DNA of 64,000 bases from Natronomonas moolapensis 8.8.11. Lineage in GTDB: Archaea > Halobacteriota > Halobacteria > Halobacteriales > Haloarculaceae. Numbering within the stretch: the first letter of the stretch is position 1; each line of letters begins with the position of its first letter. Where the stretch lies: positions 62,001 through 126,000 of the forward strand of contig NC_020388.1 in NCBI RefSeq assembly GCF_000591055.1, written 5' to 3'. This document shows, piece after piece, positions 9,078-18,239 of the stretch. The notes under the pieces were generated by a model. That model was not told where the DNA came from. It ran no database searches and saw only the letters and a program-made list of their open reading frames with translations. Position numbers and translations under genes: made by a program.

Positions 9078-9257
9078 ATGCGCACCGAGGCCGATATCCG
9101 CGAGCGGATAGAGAAACTGGAAGCCGAGTACGACGACTACGACCCGCCGTCTTCGGAGTACGAGGACGCTGCCGAAGTGGCCGTCCTCCGTGCGATCGAG
9201 GAACTCGAGTGGGTCCTAGAGGAGTACGACGGGTCGGCGGGTTTTACGACCTCCTGA
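9078..9257 (+). CDS. Small acidic hypothetical protein
   Basis: 59 residues, very rich in Glu, Asp and Tyr, predicted as a helical hairpin (IRERIEKLEAEYDDYD, then VAVLRAIEELEWVLEEYD). It has no known domain. The ATG at 9078 follows a short leader. It is divergent from msrB and convergent with the permease gene. Codon usage and acidity fit neighbouring haloarchaeal genes, which is the reason for calling it real. Confidence 0.6.
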   Translation: MRTEADIRERIEKLEAEYDDYDPPSSEYEDAAEVAVLRAIEELEWVLEEYDGSAGFTTS

Positions 9258-9288
9258 TCCCGACGGGTCGTCCTCCCACCGGCGCGCG

Positions 9289-11598
9289 TCAGTTCTCGTC
9301 CCCAGCGCCTCCCTCGTTCCCGGCGCCGCCGCCGTCGGCGCGCGCGCCGGCGCCGAAGAGACGCTCTTTGATTCCACGGTCGTGTTTTTTCTCCGCCAGG
9401 AGCACCGAACACTCGACGTCGTAGAGGACGTCCAACACGAGCGAGCCCCGGACGAGCCGCGAGAGCAGCCCGCGTTCGGTCGCGCCGATAGCGAGCAGGC
9501 TCGCGTCCTCGGCGGCGCGGGCGATGTTCGTCTCGACGTCGCCGGTCTCGACCAGCAACTCGGCGTCCCCGAGGCCGTGTTCGTCAGCCCACGACTCGAG
9601 GAACGACCGACCTTCTGTCTCGTCGTCGGCGACGTGCAGAAGCGTCACCTCCGAGCCGAACTCCGCCCGGAGGGTACGAGCAACGGCGGCCGAGAGCTCC
9701 GAGTCGGGCCCGCCCGCGGTCGGGACGAGCAGCCGCGAGGGGTCGAAGCCGCGGTCCCGGAAGACGAGAAAGTCACACGGCAGCGAGTACGCGAGCTCGT
9801 CGATGGCCGACTCCGCCCGCCCCGGCGAGCCGTGGGCGTTCTCGCCCCAGCCCATTACCGTGACGTCCGCGCCGTAGGTGCGGGCGGCGTCGAAGATCTC
9901 CTCGAAGGTCCGGTGTGAGAGGACGACGTGGGTCTCGACGTCGACGCCGAACGTCTCGGCGTCAGTCTGTGCGCGCTCGAGGAGGTCGCCGGCGGCGTCG
10001 TGGGCACCGCGGTCGCGGGCGGCCTCTAGGGACGTCTGGTCGGGGACGTTGGCGATGTTGACCGCGACGACCGTCCCGTCGTGTTGGCTCGCAATGGCGG
10101 AGGCGAGCGTGATCAGATGCTTTTCCGTGGCGGGGTTCGACAGCGGCACCATCACGCGATAGTCGTCGCCCTCCGGCTGAACCGAGGTCGCCGCCGAGAC
10201 GGCCGCGTCGGGGAGGTCCTCGGAGCGCGAGAGGATCCACCCGCCCAGGACGCCCCTGGCTTCGACGCGAGTCCGGGCGTAAAGAACGTACCAAAGCGCT
10301 GCGAAGGCGACCAGCCCGCCCGAGAGTACGATCACGCGGGGTTCGATGTAGGCGATGAGCGCGAACGACGAGACCGCGCCGACGATCGGGACGACGGGGT
10401 ACAGCGGCACCTCGAAGTCGGGGTCGTACTCCGGCGGCTCGGCCTCGCGCATCACGATCAACGCGAGGTTCAACAGCCCGTAGACGATGAGGTGCAGCAC
10501 CGACCCAGCCGTCGCGAGCAGTTCCAGGTTGCCGCCGAGCAGAAAGACGATGATGAGCGCGCCGGTGAGCGCGATCGATTTATACGGCGTACCGAAGCGC
10601 TCGTGGATCTCGTTGAGACTGGGCGTGACGATCCGCTCTCTCCCCATCGCGAAGTTGATCCGGGACGACGAGAGGATGGAGGCGTTCGCCGAGGAGGCCG
10701 TCGCGAGCAGGCCGCCGAACAGCAACAACCCCCACCCGACGATACCCAACTCGACCCCGAGGAGACTGTACTGACCGAACAGCAGCCGGGCGGCGTCGAC
10801 GACGGCCGTATCGTTGCCCGCGACGAGGTCGTTCGGCACCGCCGCCAACAGCACGAGCAAGAACAGCCCGTACACGACGGTCACGAGGACGACCGACCCG
10901 ATGACCGCACGAGGGAGGTTCCGACCGGGATCTTTGATTTCCTCGGCGACCGAGGTGATCTGGACGAAGCCGAGATACGACACGAAGACGATGGCGGTGA
11001 CGGGCAGCACCTCGCCGGTCGCGCCGGCCGGGGCCAGCGGGCGCAGCGAGGCCGGATCGGCGTTCAGCAGGCCGATGGCGGTGAACAGCCCGAGAATACC
11101 CAACAACAGGAGGACGATGACAATCTGCAGGCCACCGGTCTCCTTGGCTCCGGCGTAGTTGACGGCGACGAACAACAGGGCGCCGACGAGACCGATCACC
11201 TGTGCAGCCTCGAGAAACAGCGGCCCGACCGACAGCGCGGGCGCGCCGACGAGGGTGTTGACGTACTCGCCGAGGCCGTACATATAAAACGCCGAGGCGA
11301 AGGCGAGGCCGAGCCAGTTGGCCCACCCGCTTATCGAGCCGAACAGCGGCCCGAGCGCGCGGTTGATATAAAAATACGCGCCGCCGGACTTCGGCATCGC
11401 CGTGCCGAGTTCCGAGGCCGAGAGGGCGGTAAACAGCGCGATGACGCCGCCGAGGACGAACGTCCCCGCGGCGAGGGGACCGGCCCGAAGCACCGCCGTT
11501 CCCGGGAGGACGAAGATGCCCGCGCCGATCATCGTTCCGACGCCGATGGTGAGCGCGGCCAGCGGGCCGAGGTCCTTTGCGAGTTCCTCGTCGCTCAT
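9289..11598 (-). CDS. APC-family amino acid permease fused to two Usp domains
   Basis: 769 residues. Residues 1-430 are a 12-helix APC superfamily transporter ([16 protein letters not shown] in helix 1, [25 protein letters not shown]). The cytoplasmic half carries two universal-stress-protein domains (about 470-620 and 625-735), including [13 protein letters not shown] and [18 protein letters not shown]. Permease-Usp fusions are common in haloarchaea and are thought to let the nucleotide-binding Usp part regulate transport. Residues after 745 are a Gly/Ala-rich disordered tail. Two free Usp genes follow within 2.5 kb. A TATA-like tract lies near 11690, giving a leader of about 70 nt. Confidence 0.9.
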   Translation of the reverse strand: MSDEELAKDLGPLAALTIGVGTMIGAGIFVLPGTAVLRAGPLAAGTFVLGGVIALFTALSASELGTAMPKSGGAYFYINRALGPLFGSISGWANWLGLAFASAFYMYGLGEYVNTLVGAPALSVGPLFLEAAQVIGLVGALLFVAVNYAGAKETGGLQIVIVLLLLGILGLFTAIGLLNADPASLRPLAPAGATGEVLPVTAIVFVSYLGFVQITSVAEEIKDPGRNLPRAVIGSVVLVTVVYGLFLLVLLAAVPNDLVAGNDTAVVDAARLLFGQYSLLGVELGIVGWGLLLFGGLLATASSANASILSSSRINFAMGRERIVTPSLNEIHERFGTPYKSIALTGALIIVFLLGGNLELLATAGSVLHLIVYGLLNLALIVMREAEPPEYDPDFEVPLYPVVPIVGAVSSFALIAYIEPRVIVLSGGLVAFAALWYVLYARTRVEARGVLGGWILSRSEDLPDAAVSAATSVQPEGDDYRVMVPLSNPATEKHLITLASAIASQHDGTVVAVNIANVPDQTSLEAARDRGAHDAAGDLLERAQTDAETFGVDVETHVVLSHRTFEEIFDAARTYGADVTVMGWGENAHGSPGRAESAIDELAYSLPCDFLVFRDRGFDPSRLLVPTAGGPDSELSAAVARTLRAEFGSEVTLLHVADDETEGRSFLESWADEHGLGDAELLVETGDVETNIARAAEDASLLAIGATERGLLSRLVRGSLVLDVLYDVECSVLLAEKKHDRGIKERLFGAGARADGGGAGNEGGAGDEN

Positions 11599-11739
11599 TC
11601 GATCTCACCCGCGTGCCGGCGGTCGAACGTCCACTCGGCGGGGAGACGACGGCGGAAAAACATAGGCGTTCGTTCCGGTGCGGCTGATTTATATATTGCT
11701 AAACACCCCCGACGGCTGGCCGCGGCCCGCAGTCGAAGG

Positions 11740-11748
11740 TTTATAAAT
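11740..11748 (+). promoter_or_regulatory. TATA box for leaderless usp gene
   Basis: TTTATAAAT, centred 27 nt before the ATG at 11771. This places the transcription start at or next to the start codon, so the message should be leaderless. A second AT-rich box (ATTTATATATT, about 11688-11698) lies 45 bp upstream and probably serves the divergent permease gene. Confidence 0.7.
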
Positions 11749-11770
11749 CCCGCGGCGGTAGACGCCGGTC

Positions 11771-12208
11771 ATGACGACCACCCTGGCCGACGGCGGGGGA
11801 CTGCTCGCACACGTTCTCGTGCCGGTCGCGACCGAGGAGGACGCGCTGGCGACGGCGCGGGCGCTCGAACCCCACGATCCCGGCCGGGTGACGGTCCTCC
11901 ACGTCGTCGAGAAGGGCGGTGGCACCCCCGACAAGACGCCCGTCGAACAGTCCGAGGAACTCGCCGAAGCGTCCTACGCCGCGGTCCGGACGGTCTTTCC
12001 CGAGGCCGACGACCACACCGCCTACGCCCGCGACGTGGTGGGTGCGATCTTCGAGGCCGCCGCCGCGGTCGACGCCAGCGCCGTCGCCTACCGCTCCCGC
12101 GGCGGGAACCGCCTCCTCCAGTTCCTCTCGGGGGACCGATCGCTGCGGCTCGTCACCGAGGCGGAGTGCCCCGTCGTCGCGTTGCCGGGCGACTCCGAGG
12201 GGGACTGA
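11771..12208 (+). CDS. Universal stress protein family, degenerate nucleotide site
   Basis: 145-residue Usp-like protein: HVLVPVATEEDALATARAL at the N-terminus, VTVLHVVEK, and a C-terminal SLRLVTEAECPVVAL. The usual G-x2-G-x9-G-(S/T) ATP-binding stretch is degraded here to RGGNRLLQFLSGDRSLR, so ATP binding is doubtful. It is divergently transcribed from the permease-Usp fusion across a 172-bp region with two TATA boxes. Its TGA stop overlaps the first two bases of a 112-bp palindromic repeat. Confidence 0.85.
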   Translation: MTTTLADGGGLLAHVLVPVATEEDALATARALEPHDPGRVTVLHVVEKGGGTPDKTPVEQSEELAEASYAAVRTVFPEADDHTAYARDVVGAIFEAAAAVDASAVAYRSRGGNRLLQFLSGDRSLRLVTEAECPVVALPGDSEGD

Positions 12209-12318
12209 TACTGGTGGACGAAATCAAATAACACCGACTCACGAGTGAGCCGCCGGTCGCTCCGTCGAACGGCGTGATCCTCGTGCGTCGTGTGTATATT
12301 CGTTTGTCTGTCAGTATG
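12207..12318. repeat. 112-bp palindromic dispersed repeat, copy A
   Basis: Begins GATACTGGTGGACGAAATC and ends GTTTGTCTGTCAGTATG. The ends form imperfect terminal inverted repeats (ATACTG...GGAC against the complement of GTC...CAGTAT) and the whole element is nearly palindromic. Copies of exactly the same length lie at 19105-19216 and 58299-58410. CACGAG and CTCGTG hexamers bound a 34-bp core. It encodes nothing and resembles a MITE. It starts at the usp stop codon and lies between usp and msrA. Confidence 0.85.
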
Positions 12319-12426
12319 AGCGGCTCCGATCGAGAATCGACAGCGAAGACGGGGACTCGATCGGCCGTCGGATTGTTCGTGCGGCCCAAGGCGACGATTC
12401 AAGCCCCTCGAACCCCAAACGGAGGT

Positions 12427-12975
12427 ATGTCTGACGCTAGCCACGACGACGAACTCGAAACCGCGACGCTCGGGGGCGGCTGTTTTTGGTGCGTCGAGGC
12501 CGTACTGAAGGAACTCGACGGCGTCCGGTCGGTTACTTCCGGCTACGCCGGCGGCCACGTCGAGGACCCGAGCTACGAGGCGGTCTGTCGGGGCGAGACC
12601 GGCCACGCCGAGGTAGTCCAGGTCGCGTTCGCCCCCGAGACGATCGCCTTCCGGGATCTGCTCGAAGTGTTCTTTACGATCCACACGCCGACGACGCTGA
12701 ACCGCGAAGGCCCGGACGTCGGCAGCCAGTACCGGTCGGCGGTGTATTACCACAACGACGAGCAACGCCGGGTCGTCGAATCGGTCATCGGAGAACTCGA
12801 ACCGCTGTACGACGACGACATCGTGACCGAAGTCGAACCGCTCGAGACGTTCTACCCCGCCGAGGAGTACCACCAGGACTACTTCGATAAGAACCCCTCT
12901 GACACCTACTGTACGGTCAACGTCAACCCGAAGCTCTCGAAACTCCGGGAGAAACACGCCGAGTTGCTCGCGTGA
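12427..12975 (+). CDS. msrA: Peptide-methionine (S)-S-oxide reductase
   Basis: 182-residue MsrA, which reduces the S-epimer of methionine sulfoxide. The active site is GGGCFWCVEAV with Cys19 catalytic and Cys22 next to it. The family signatures SGYAGG, GHAEVVQV, VGSQYRSAVYYH and EEYHQDYF are all present. The ATG at 12427 gives normal length; an upstream frame from 12274 reads through the palindromic repeat and is rejected. It belongs to a stress-response neighbourhood with msrB and three Usp-containing genes. Confidence 0.96.
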   Translation: MSDASHDDELETATLGGGCFWCVEAVLKELDGVRSVTSGYAGGHVEDPSYEAVCRGETGHAEVVQVAFAPETIAFRDLLEVFFTIHTPTTLNREGPDVGSQYRSAVYYHNDEQRRVVESVIGELEPLYDDDIVTEVEPLETFYPAEEYHQDYFDKNPSDTYCTVNVNPKLSKLREKHAELLA

Positions 12976-12997
12976 ACGGGGGCGCGTAGCGACGGGG

Positions 12998-13087
12998 CGG
13001 CCGTGTCCCAGCGGCTGCGACGATGCGGTCGGCCGTGTCCCAGCGGCTGCGACGATGCGATCGGCCGTGTCCCAGCGGCTGCGACGA
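12998..13087. repeat. 32-bp direct repeat, almost three copies
   Basis: Tandem units start at 12998, 13030 and 13062. Each opens with CGGCCGTGTCCCAGCGGCTG; copies one and two differ by one base and copy three breaks off after 26 bases. The array lies in the gap between msrA and a usp gene, ending 40 bp before the usp start, so it could act as repeated binding sites upstream of that promoter. Confidence 0.9.
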
Positions 13088-13127
13088 CGGGGGTAGTTCT
13101 TTGTACCGCTGGGGGAATTTCCCGTGT

Positions 13128-13565
13128 ATGCACGACCGAATCCTGCTGCCGACGGACGGAAGCCGGGGGAACAGCCGTGCGGTCGAACAGGCCATCGGGT
13201 TGGCCGCCCAGTCCGACGCCCGACTGCACGTCCTCTTCGTCGTCGAGGACATCCCCTACGCCCCGGAGATGATGGACGGGCAGGTCGAGGCCCGACTTCG
13301 GGAGATCGGCGAGGAGGCCATCTCGGACATCCGACAGCGGGCCGACGACGCCGGCGTCTCGGTCGAGACCGCCCTCGAGGACGGCACGCCCCACCAGTCG
13401 ATCCTCGAGTACGCCGACGAGGAGGGGGTGGACCTGATCGTGATGGGGACCCACGGCCGAAGCGGTCTCGATCGGTACCTCCTGGGGAGCGTCACCGAAC
13501 GTGTCGTCCGCGGGGCCGACACGCCCGTGTTGACGGTTCGCGTGAACGGCGAGGAGGCGGACTAG
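13128..13565 (+). CDS. Universal stress protein (UspA family), ATP-binding type
   Basis: 145 residues, a complete Usp domain: HDRILLPTDGSRGNSRAVEQ at the start and an intact ATP-binding signature GTHGRSGLDRYLLGSV (G-x2-G-x9-G-S). The ATG at 13128 gives the family length; the open frame upstream runs through the 32-bp repeats. The stop codon overlaps the stop of the convergent membrane-protein gene by four bases (CTAG). The repeat array directly upstream may contribute to its regulation. Confidence 0.93.
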   Translation: MHDRILLPTDGSRGNSRAVEQAIGLAAQSDARLHVLFVVEDIPYAPEMMDGQVEARLREIGEEAISDIRQRADDAGVSVETALEDGTPHQSILEYADEEGVDLIVMGTHGRSGLDRYLLGSVTERVVRGADTPVLTVRVNGEEAD

Positions 13566-13834
13566 CGGTAGCCGAACGTCCGGAGCGCACCCGACCCGGC
13601 GGTGACGGCGATCGCCGCCGCGAGCGCGGCGACGAAGAGATACCCTGACGACGTTCGGACGCCGTAGATCGCGGCACCGGCCGCGCCGAACGTCGACACC
13701 GCGGCCAGCCAGATAAAACCGATGCCGAGGAGGGCCGTCCGGACGCTGACGATCCCGTCGCGGGGCGGCTCGTCCTCCGGGGGAGATACAGCCTTCGATT
13801 CGTCCGGGGTGTCGGGCGGCGATCTCTCGGTCAC
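13562..13834 (-). CDS. Small membrane protein (about 90 residues)
   Basis: 90 residues from a GTG start at 13834: an acidic N-terminal tail of about 32 residues rich in Pro/Asp/Glu, then two transmembrane helices (LLGIGFIWLAAVSTFGAAGA and YLFVAALAAAIAVTAGSGAL). The start is supported by a TATA box (complement of GTATAAATC, about 13858-13866) centred 28 bp upstream, typical of a leaderless haloarchaeal gene. A longer frame reaching 14743 is only the antisense of azf. Family not recognised. Confidence 0.7.
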   Translation of the reverse strand: MTERSPPDTPDESKAVSPPEDEPPRDGIVSVRTALLGIGFIWLAAVSTFGAAGAAIYGVRTSSGYLFVAALAAAIAVTAGSGALRTFGYR

Positions 13835-13969
13835 ACCGACGAAAGCGCCCCCGAGCGTATAAATCACTCCGCTCCGGTTCGCGACCCCCAGCTCGAACAC
13901 TCCGGAGGACACGCCGTTCCCGGGGCGAACCGCACGTTTCTTACCCGGCTGTCGCGTTCCATCGTCCAC

Positions 13970-14737
13970 ATGGACGAGACCGTGTTGCTCACCGGGGCCA
14001 AGGGATCGGTCGGGACGGCCATCCGCGAGGGGCTCGCCGACGAGTACGAGTGGCGGTACCTGTTTCACAACCCGCCGCCGTTCGACCCCGACCACCCGTA
14101 CCTCGTCGGCGACGTCACCGACGAGGCCCTCGTCGCCGAGGCCTGCGAGGACGTCGGCGCGGTGGTCCACCTCGCCGGCGACCCCCGCCGCGACGCCCCG
14201 TGGGACTCGGTGCTCGAGAACAACATTCACGGCACGAAACTGCTCTACGACGCCGCCGTCGACGCGGGCGTCCCGCGCTTCGTCTTCGCCTCCTCGAACC
14301 ACGCTGTCGGCCACTTCGAGACCGAGCGCAAACCCGACCTCTACCGGACCGACGACGACTTTCTGCTCGACGGCACCGAGTTGCCCCGCCCCGGCAACCA
14401 CTACGGGGTTTCGAAGGCCGCCGGCGAGACGATCGGGCGGTACTACCACGACGAGTACGGCATCGACGTCTGCAACGTCCGGATCGGCAACCTCACCCGG
14501 GACCACCCGCCGGTCGACTACGAGCGCGGGCAGGCGATGTGGCTCTCCTATCGGGACTGTGCGCACCTCCACGACTGCGCGCTGCGGGCCGACTACGACT
14601 ACGAGATCGTCTACGGCATCTCCGACAACGACCGCAAATACTACTCCCTCGAACGCGCGAAGGACGTCCTCGGCTACGAACCGCGGGACAACTCCGCGGA
14701 GTGGGACGGCGAGAAGCGGGACGCGGCGGGGGAGTGA
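13970..14737 (+). CDS. azf: NAD-dependent glucose-6-phosphate dehydrogenase-like (SDR)
   Basis: 255-residue extended SDR epimerase/dehydratase-fold protein. The NAD-binding motif is LLTGAKGSVG (6-15), and the catalytic Tyr/Lys pair lies in HYGVSKAAGE with SSNHAVGHF before it. It closely resembles haloarchaeal Azf, the NAD-dependent glucose-6-phosphate dehydrogenase of the oxidative pentose phosphate pathway in Haloferax. The general SDR assignment is certain; the Azf assignment rests on SNHAVG, overall length and the C-terminal YYSLERAKDVLGYEP. Confidence 0.8.
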   Translation: MDETVLLTGAKGSVGTAIREGLADEYEWRYLFHNPPPFDPDHPYLVGDVTDEALVAEACEDVGAVVHLAGDPRRDAPWDSVLENNIHGTKLLYDAAVDAGVPRFVFASSNHAVGHFETERKPDLYRTDDDFLLDGTELPRPGNHYGVSKAAGETIGRYYHDEYGIDVCNVRIGNLTRDHPPVDYERGQAMWLSYRDCAHLHDCALRADYDYEIVYGISDNDRKYYSLERAKDVLGYEPRDNSAEWDGEKRDAAGE

Positions 14738-14854
14738 GAACACACGGAGCGATCGACCGCAGCCGACGACCCGTCCGGGACGTCATTGGTCGTCGAAATA
14801 AACCACACACGGACGCCGGAGCGCCTCACTCCACGTTCGATGTCCGGGCTCTTC

Positions 14855-15031
14855 CTACGCGGGATTGAACCCGAGGACCTCCCCGCAGACGCCGCATTTG
14901 TACACCTCGGCCGACCCCTCGACGAAGAGAAACTGATCCAGATCGACTTCGGGAACGTCCGTGACTGTCTCGATATCGTCGTGGGTGACGTCCTCGTTGC
15001 AGGTCTCACAGTAGAATGCGTCCTCTGCCAT
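14855..15031 (-). CDS. Small CxxC zinc-finger protein
   Basis: 58 residues with two zinc knuckles, FYCETCNEDV and YKCGVCGEVL, separated by about 30 residues. This makes a single four-Cys rubredoxin- or ribbon-like site. An AT-rich tract near 15055 lies about 25 bp upstream of the ATG at 15031, so it is probably leaderless. Small zinc-finger proteins of this kind are abundant and mostly uncharacterised in haloarchaea. Confidence 0.8.
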   Translation of the reverse strand: MAEDAFYCETCNEDVTHDDIETVTDVPEVDLDQFLFVEGSAEVYKCGVCGEVLGFNPA

Positions 15032-15167
15032 GCCGGACGTACCCCCCGTGTACATACATAGCTTACTGCGGCGTGTGGGACGGCCCCACGACCGCCGGGA
15101 TGCTATTTCCGCAGGGGCGATCGGTCGACTCGCGGACACCCGATCGACTCGCGAGCGATCGGTCGGC

Positions 15168-16310
15168 TCACCCTCGAAGCGCCTCGACCGGCGGATCGTT
15201 GGCCGCCTTCCAGGCCGGGTACAGCCCGCTCACGACGCTCGCAAAGACGGCGAACCCGAAGCCGTACAGCAGGTACCGCGAGCTCTCCCAGCCGAAGACG
15301 AGCACTGCGTCCCCGGCGAGGACCTCGAACAGCACGAGACCGGCCCCGAGCGACAGGACCGCGCCGACGATTCCGCCGATGATCCCGAGGAACGCGGCCT
15401 CCGCGAGGATCATCCGGAGCACCTCGCCGCGACGGATGCCGACGGCGCGCAACACGCCGATCTCGCCGCGGCGCTCGATCGTGCTCATCAGCATGATGTT
15501 GAGGATCGCGACGCTCGCGACGATAAGCGAGATCAGCCCGATCCCGAGCAGCGCGAGGTTGAGCGTCCCCAAAAAGGAGTTGATATCCGCCTGGACGCTC
15601 GCGAAGCTCTGGACGCTCAGTATCTCCTCGTCGTCGTCGTTGAACTCGGCCTCGAGCGTATCGGCGATGGCCGTCGCCGCGTCGCCGTCGTCGGCGACGA
15701 CCGTCACGGTGTCGTAGTACTCCTGCTCGGAGAGCGCCGACAGCGGGAGGACGAGTTCGTCGCCCCCGGGACCGAACCCGTCGTCGGACTCGATGAACCC
15801 CCGGAGTCGATACAGCGTCCCGTCGTACTCGACGGGATCGCCGAGCTCCAGCCCCAACTCCTCGGCCGTGTCAGCGCTCAACAGCGCGCCGGAACGGAGC
15901 CGTTCGGGGGCCTCCCCGGCCGACGTCTCGTAGAGCGCGTCGGCCTGGCTCACCCCCGTGACGGAGACGCGGGCGCGCTCGCCGCTCCGCGTGGTGAGCG
16001 TCGTCGCGTTGGACTTCTGCGGGACGACGTCGGCGTCGACGACGACGCTCCGGATATCCTCGACCTGATCGTCGGTGACGCCGTCCTGGTCGCTGTCGGC
16101 CCCCGAGGAGACGATCACGTCGCTCGTCAGGCTCCCCAGGTCCGTGTTCGCCTGCTGTTGGATCGCCGCCCCCGCCATGCCCAGCGAGACGATGGCGACG
16201 ACGCCGATGACGATGCCGAGCGTCGCCAGCCCCGTCCGGACGCGGTTGCGGCCGAGGTTCTGCCAGGCGATCTCGACGCTCGGAAAGCGCCGCAGCGGCC
16301 GGAAGCTCAC
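15168..16310 (-). CDS. ABC transporter permease, MacB/FtsX type
   Basis: 380 residues. One N-terminal helix (ATLGIVIGVVAIVSLGMAG), an extracytoplasmic MacB-PCD-like domain of about 200 residues, and three C-terminal helices (ALLGIGLISLIVASVAILNI; AFLGIIGGIVGAVLSLGAGL; YGFGFAVFASVVSGLYPAW) with the FtsX signature RRGEIGVLRAVGIRRGEVL. The fold belongs to mechanotransmission exporters or lipoprotein-release permeases. It is the last gene of an operon with the ATPase (16330) and a surface protein (18239), 19 bp downstream of the ATPase. Confidence 0.93.
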   Translation of the reverse strand: MSFRPLRRFPSVEIAWQNLGRNRVRTGLATLGIVIGVVAIVSLGMAGAAIQQQANTDLGSLTSDVIVSSGADSDQDGVTDDQVEDIRSVVVDADVVPQKSNATTLTTRSGERARVSVTGVSQADALYETSAGEAPERLRSGALLSADTAEELGLELGDPVEYDGTLYRLRGFIESDDGFGPGGDELVLPLSALSEQEYYDTVTVVADDGDAATAIADTLEAEFNDDDEEILSVQSFASVQADINSFLGTLNLALLGIGLISLIVASVAILNIMLMSTIERRGEIGVLRAVGIRRGEVLRMILAEAAFLGIIGGIVGAVLSLGAGLVLFEVLAGDAVLVFGWESSRYLLYGFGFAVFASVVSGLYPAWKAANDPPVEALRG

Positions 16311-16329
16311 GGGCGATCCCCCCCGCGGC

Positions 16330-17007
16330 TCACGACTGGATCCTCCCGTCGACCAACTCGACGACCCGGTCGGTGTACTCGAGCAGCTGTTCGTCGTGGG
16401 TGACGGCGACGATCGCGACGTCCTCCTCCTCTTTCAGTCGGGTGAGTTCCTCGAGGATGGTCCTGCTCGTGTCCTGATCGAGGTTGCCCGTCGGCTCGTC
16501 GGCCAACACCACGTCGGGTTCGTTGATCAGCGAGCGGGCGATTGCGACGCGCTGTTTTTGCCCGCCGGAGAGCTCCTCCGGCGTGTGGTCGAGCCGGTCG
16601 CCGAGCCCCACCCGTCCCAGCAGGTCGATCGCCCGGTCGCGCCGGTCGACGGAGGTGTCCCACCGCGAGGGCAACTCGACGTTCTCGATGGCGGTGAGCA
16701 TCGGCAACAGGTGAAACGCCTGGAAGACGAAGCCGAGCTTCGAGCGACGCTCCTCGGTGAGCTCGTCCCCCGTGAAGTCGGTCACGTCCGTCCCGTCAAG
16801 AAAGACGCTGCCCTCGGTCGGCGTATCGAGCAGGCCGATCAGGTTGAGCATCGTGCTCTTTCCCGACCCGGAGGGACCGATGATCGTCACCATCTCGCCG
16901 TGACGGGCGTGGAAGTCGACACCCTTCAGCGCCTCGACGACGTTCTGTCCGCTCCGATACCGCTTGACGACGCCGTCGAGCTCGATGACGTTCACCGCCT
17001 GCGCCAT
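16330..17007 (-). CDS. ABC transporter ATP-binding protein, MacB/LolD type
   Basis: 225-residue ATPase: Walker [11 protein letters not shown]-loop [13 protein letters not shown], signature [17 protein letters not shown], Walker [13 protein letters not shown] and H-loop VAVTHDEQ. The sequence is typical of ATPases that pair with FtsX/MacB permeases. Its start overlaps the end of the upstream surface-protein gene by 16 bp, and the permease follows directly, so the three are one operon. Confidence 0.95.
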   Translation of the reverse strand: MAQAVNVIELDGVVKRYRSGQNVVEALKGVDFHARHGEMVTIIGPSGSGKSTMLNLIGLLDTPTEGSVFLDGTDVTDFTGDELTEERRSKLGFVFQAFHLLPMLTAIENVELPSRWDTSVDRRDRAIDLLGRVGLGDRLDHTPEELSGGQKQRVAIARSLINEPDVVLADEPTGNLDQDTSRTILEELTRLKEEEDVAIVAVTHDEQLLEYTDRVVELVDGRIQS

Positions 17008-18239
17008 ACATACACACCCGTACCGAGAACTGCGATCGCGCCGAGGCCGACCGCGATCGCCACGATCGGGAGGCCGCCGGCGTTGCCGCCGCTGCCGCTT
17101 TCGGCCGCCGGCGTCACCCCGCCGGTCCCCGCGAGTTCGATCCGTTGGGTCGTCTGCACCCGCTCGTTCTCGGCGATGTAGGAAATCTCGACGGGGACGG
17201 ACGACGCGTTCGGCGGCGTCTCCGCGGTGAGTTCGAACGTCGCGAACTCGCCTTTTTCGACGTCCCCGACAAAGTACCTGCCGGACGGCGACACCGGCCG
17301 TACGCCCCCTGTGTCGGGCACCTCGACGAGGACCGATCCGGCGTCGGTGCCGCCGACGTTCGAGGCGTCGCCCTCGAGCGCGACGCCCGTCGCGGTTCGC
17401 GTCGTCTCGACGCTCGTGAGCAGCATCTCGCCGAGCACTTCCTCGCGCTCCCGCAGGTCGATCGTGTGGGTCGCGGTGTGAGAGCGGTCGTTCGCCCTGA
17501 AGTCGGCTTCGAAGGTGACGCGCTCGTTCGAGACGCTCCGCGTGTCGAAGACGGCCGTCCGGTTCGTCTCGGGGTCCAAATCGAAGACGTACGCCCGGTC
17601 GATCACCGTGCCGTTCGCGCTGGCGGCTATTCGCACGTCAGTGAACTCTACGTTGCCGGCGTTCGTCACGTCCAGTCGGGTCGTCCCGTACTGCCCGTCG
17701 TCGGCGTCGGCGTCCAGTTGGGCGCGCACCCGCGGCTCCTCGACGTCGAGTATCAGCGGGCTCTCGTAGGTCTTGATCGTGCCGTCCTCGCCCTTCACGA
17801 CGACGTTCACAGTGAGGTCCTTCTCGCCCGCCGTCTCGAACGTCGCCGACATCGGGACCGTGACCGATCCCCCGGGGTCGAGCGCGCCGACCTCCTCGAC
17901 CCGGACGAACGTCTTCGCCCCCGGTGCCGTCCGGAGGTAGACGTCGGTGACGTCCAGGCTCCCGTCGCTGCTCTCGAGGTTCGCGATCGTGGTCTCGACG
18001 ATCACGCTGTCGCCCGTCACGGGATCGTCGGTGGTCACGTTCACGTCGGTGATCTGTCCGTTGGCCTGTGCCGCGGACGTAGAGACTGCCACGACGCCGA
18101 GGCCGGCGAACGCGAGCGTACACACCGCGATGCAAACTGCCACCCGTCGTACGTTCGTACGTCCCGTCGTCGCCCCGGTCGAGTCGTCGGCCGGCCCCGG
18201 ATCCCGAGGCCCGTCACCGATCGTATCGAGACCGTACAT
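16992..18239 (-). CDS. Secreted, membrane-anchored CARDB-like protein of an ABC operon
   Basis: 415 residues. After about 30 residues comes a Sec signal (VRRVAVCIAVCTLAFAGLGV... cleaved near AQA). Three tandem beta-sandwich modules of CARDB/NEW3 type follow (VNVTTDDPVTGDSVIVETTI; ARLDVTNAGNVEFTDVRI-like; GDASNVGGTDAGSVLVEV). A Gly/Ser linker and a C-terminal helix ([20 protein letters not shown]) ending in WRRR anchor it. It leads the operon with the ABC ATPase and permease. It probably supplies an extracytoplasmic subunit for a MacB-like system; the substrate is unknown. Confidence 0.8.
   Translation of the reverse strand: MYGLDTIGDGPRDPGPADDSTGATTGRTNVRRVAVCIAVCTLAFAGLGVVAVSTSAAQANGQITDVNVTTDDPVTGDSVIVETTIANLESSDGSLDVTDVYLRTAPGAKTFVRVEEVGALDPGGSVTVPMSATFETAGEKDLTVNVVVKGEDGTIKTYESPLILDVEEPRVRAQLDADADDGQYGTTRLDVTNAGNVEFTDVRIAASANGTVIDRAYVFDLDPETNRTAVFDTRSVSNERVTFEADFRANDRSHTATHTIDLREREEVLGEMLLTSVETTRTATGVALEGDASNVGGTDAGSVLVEVPDTGGVRPVSPSGRYFVGDVEKGEFATFELTAETPPNASSVPVEISYIAENERVQTTQRIELAGTGGVTPAAESGSGGNAGGLPIVAIAVGLGAIAVLGTGVYVWRRR

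Noticed and set aside
10081-12231. 716-residue plus-strand frame
   Set aside because: Antisense to the permease-Usp gene and then out of frame with usp; no domain.
12153-12389. Small protein reading through the palindromic repeat (LTDKRIYTRRT...)
   Set aside because: It is the translation of the repeat itself; such fragments recur with the repeat and have no start signal.
12274-12426. Extended N-terminus for msrA
   Set aside because: The extra codons run through palindromic repeat A and give basic, non-haloarchaeal sequence.
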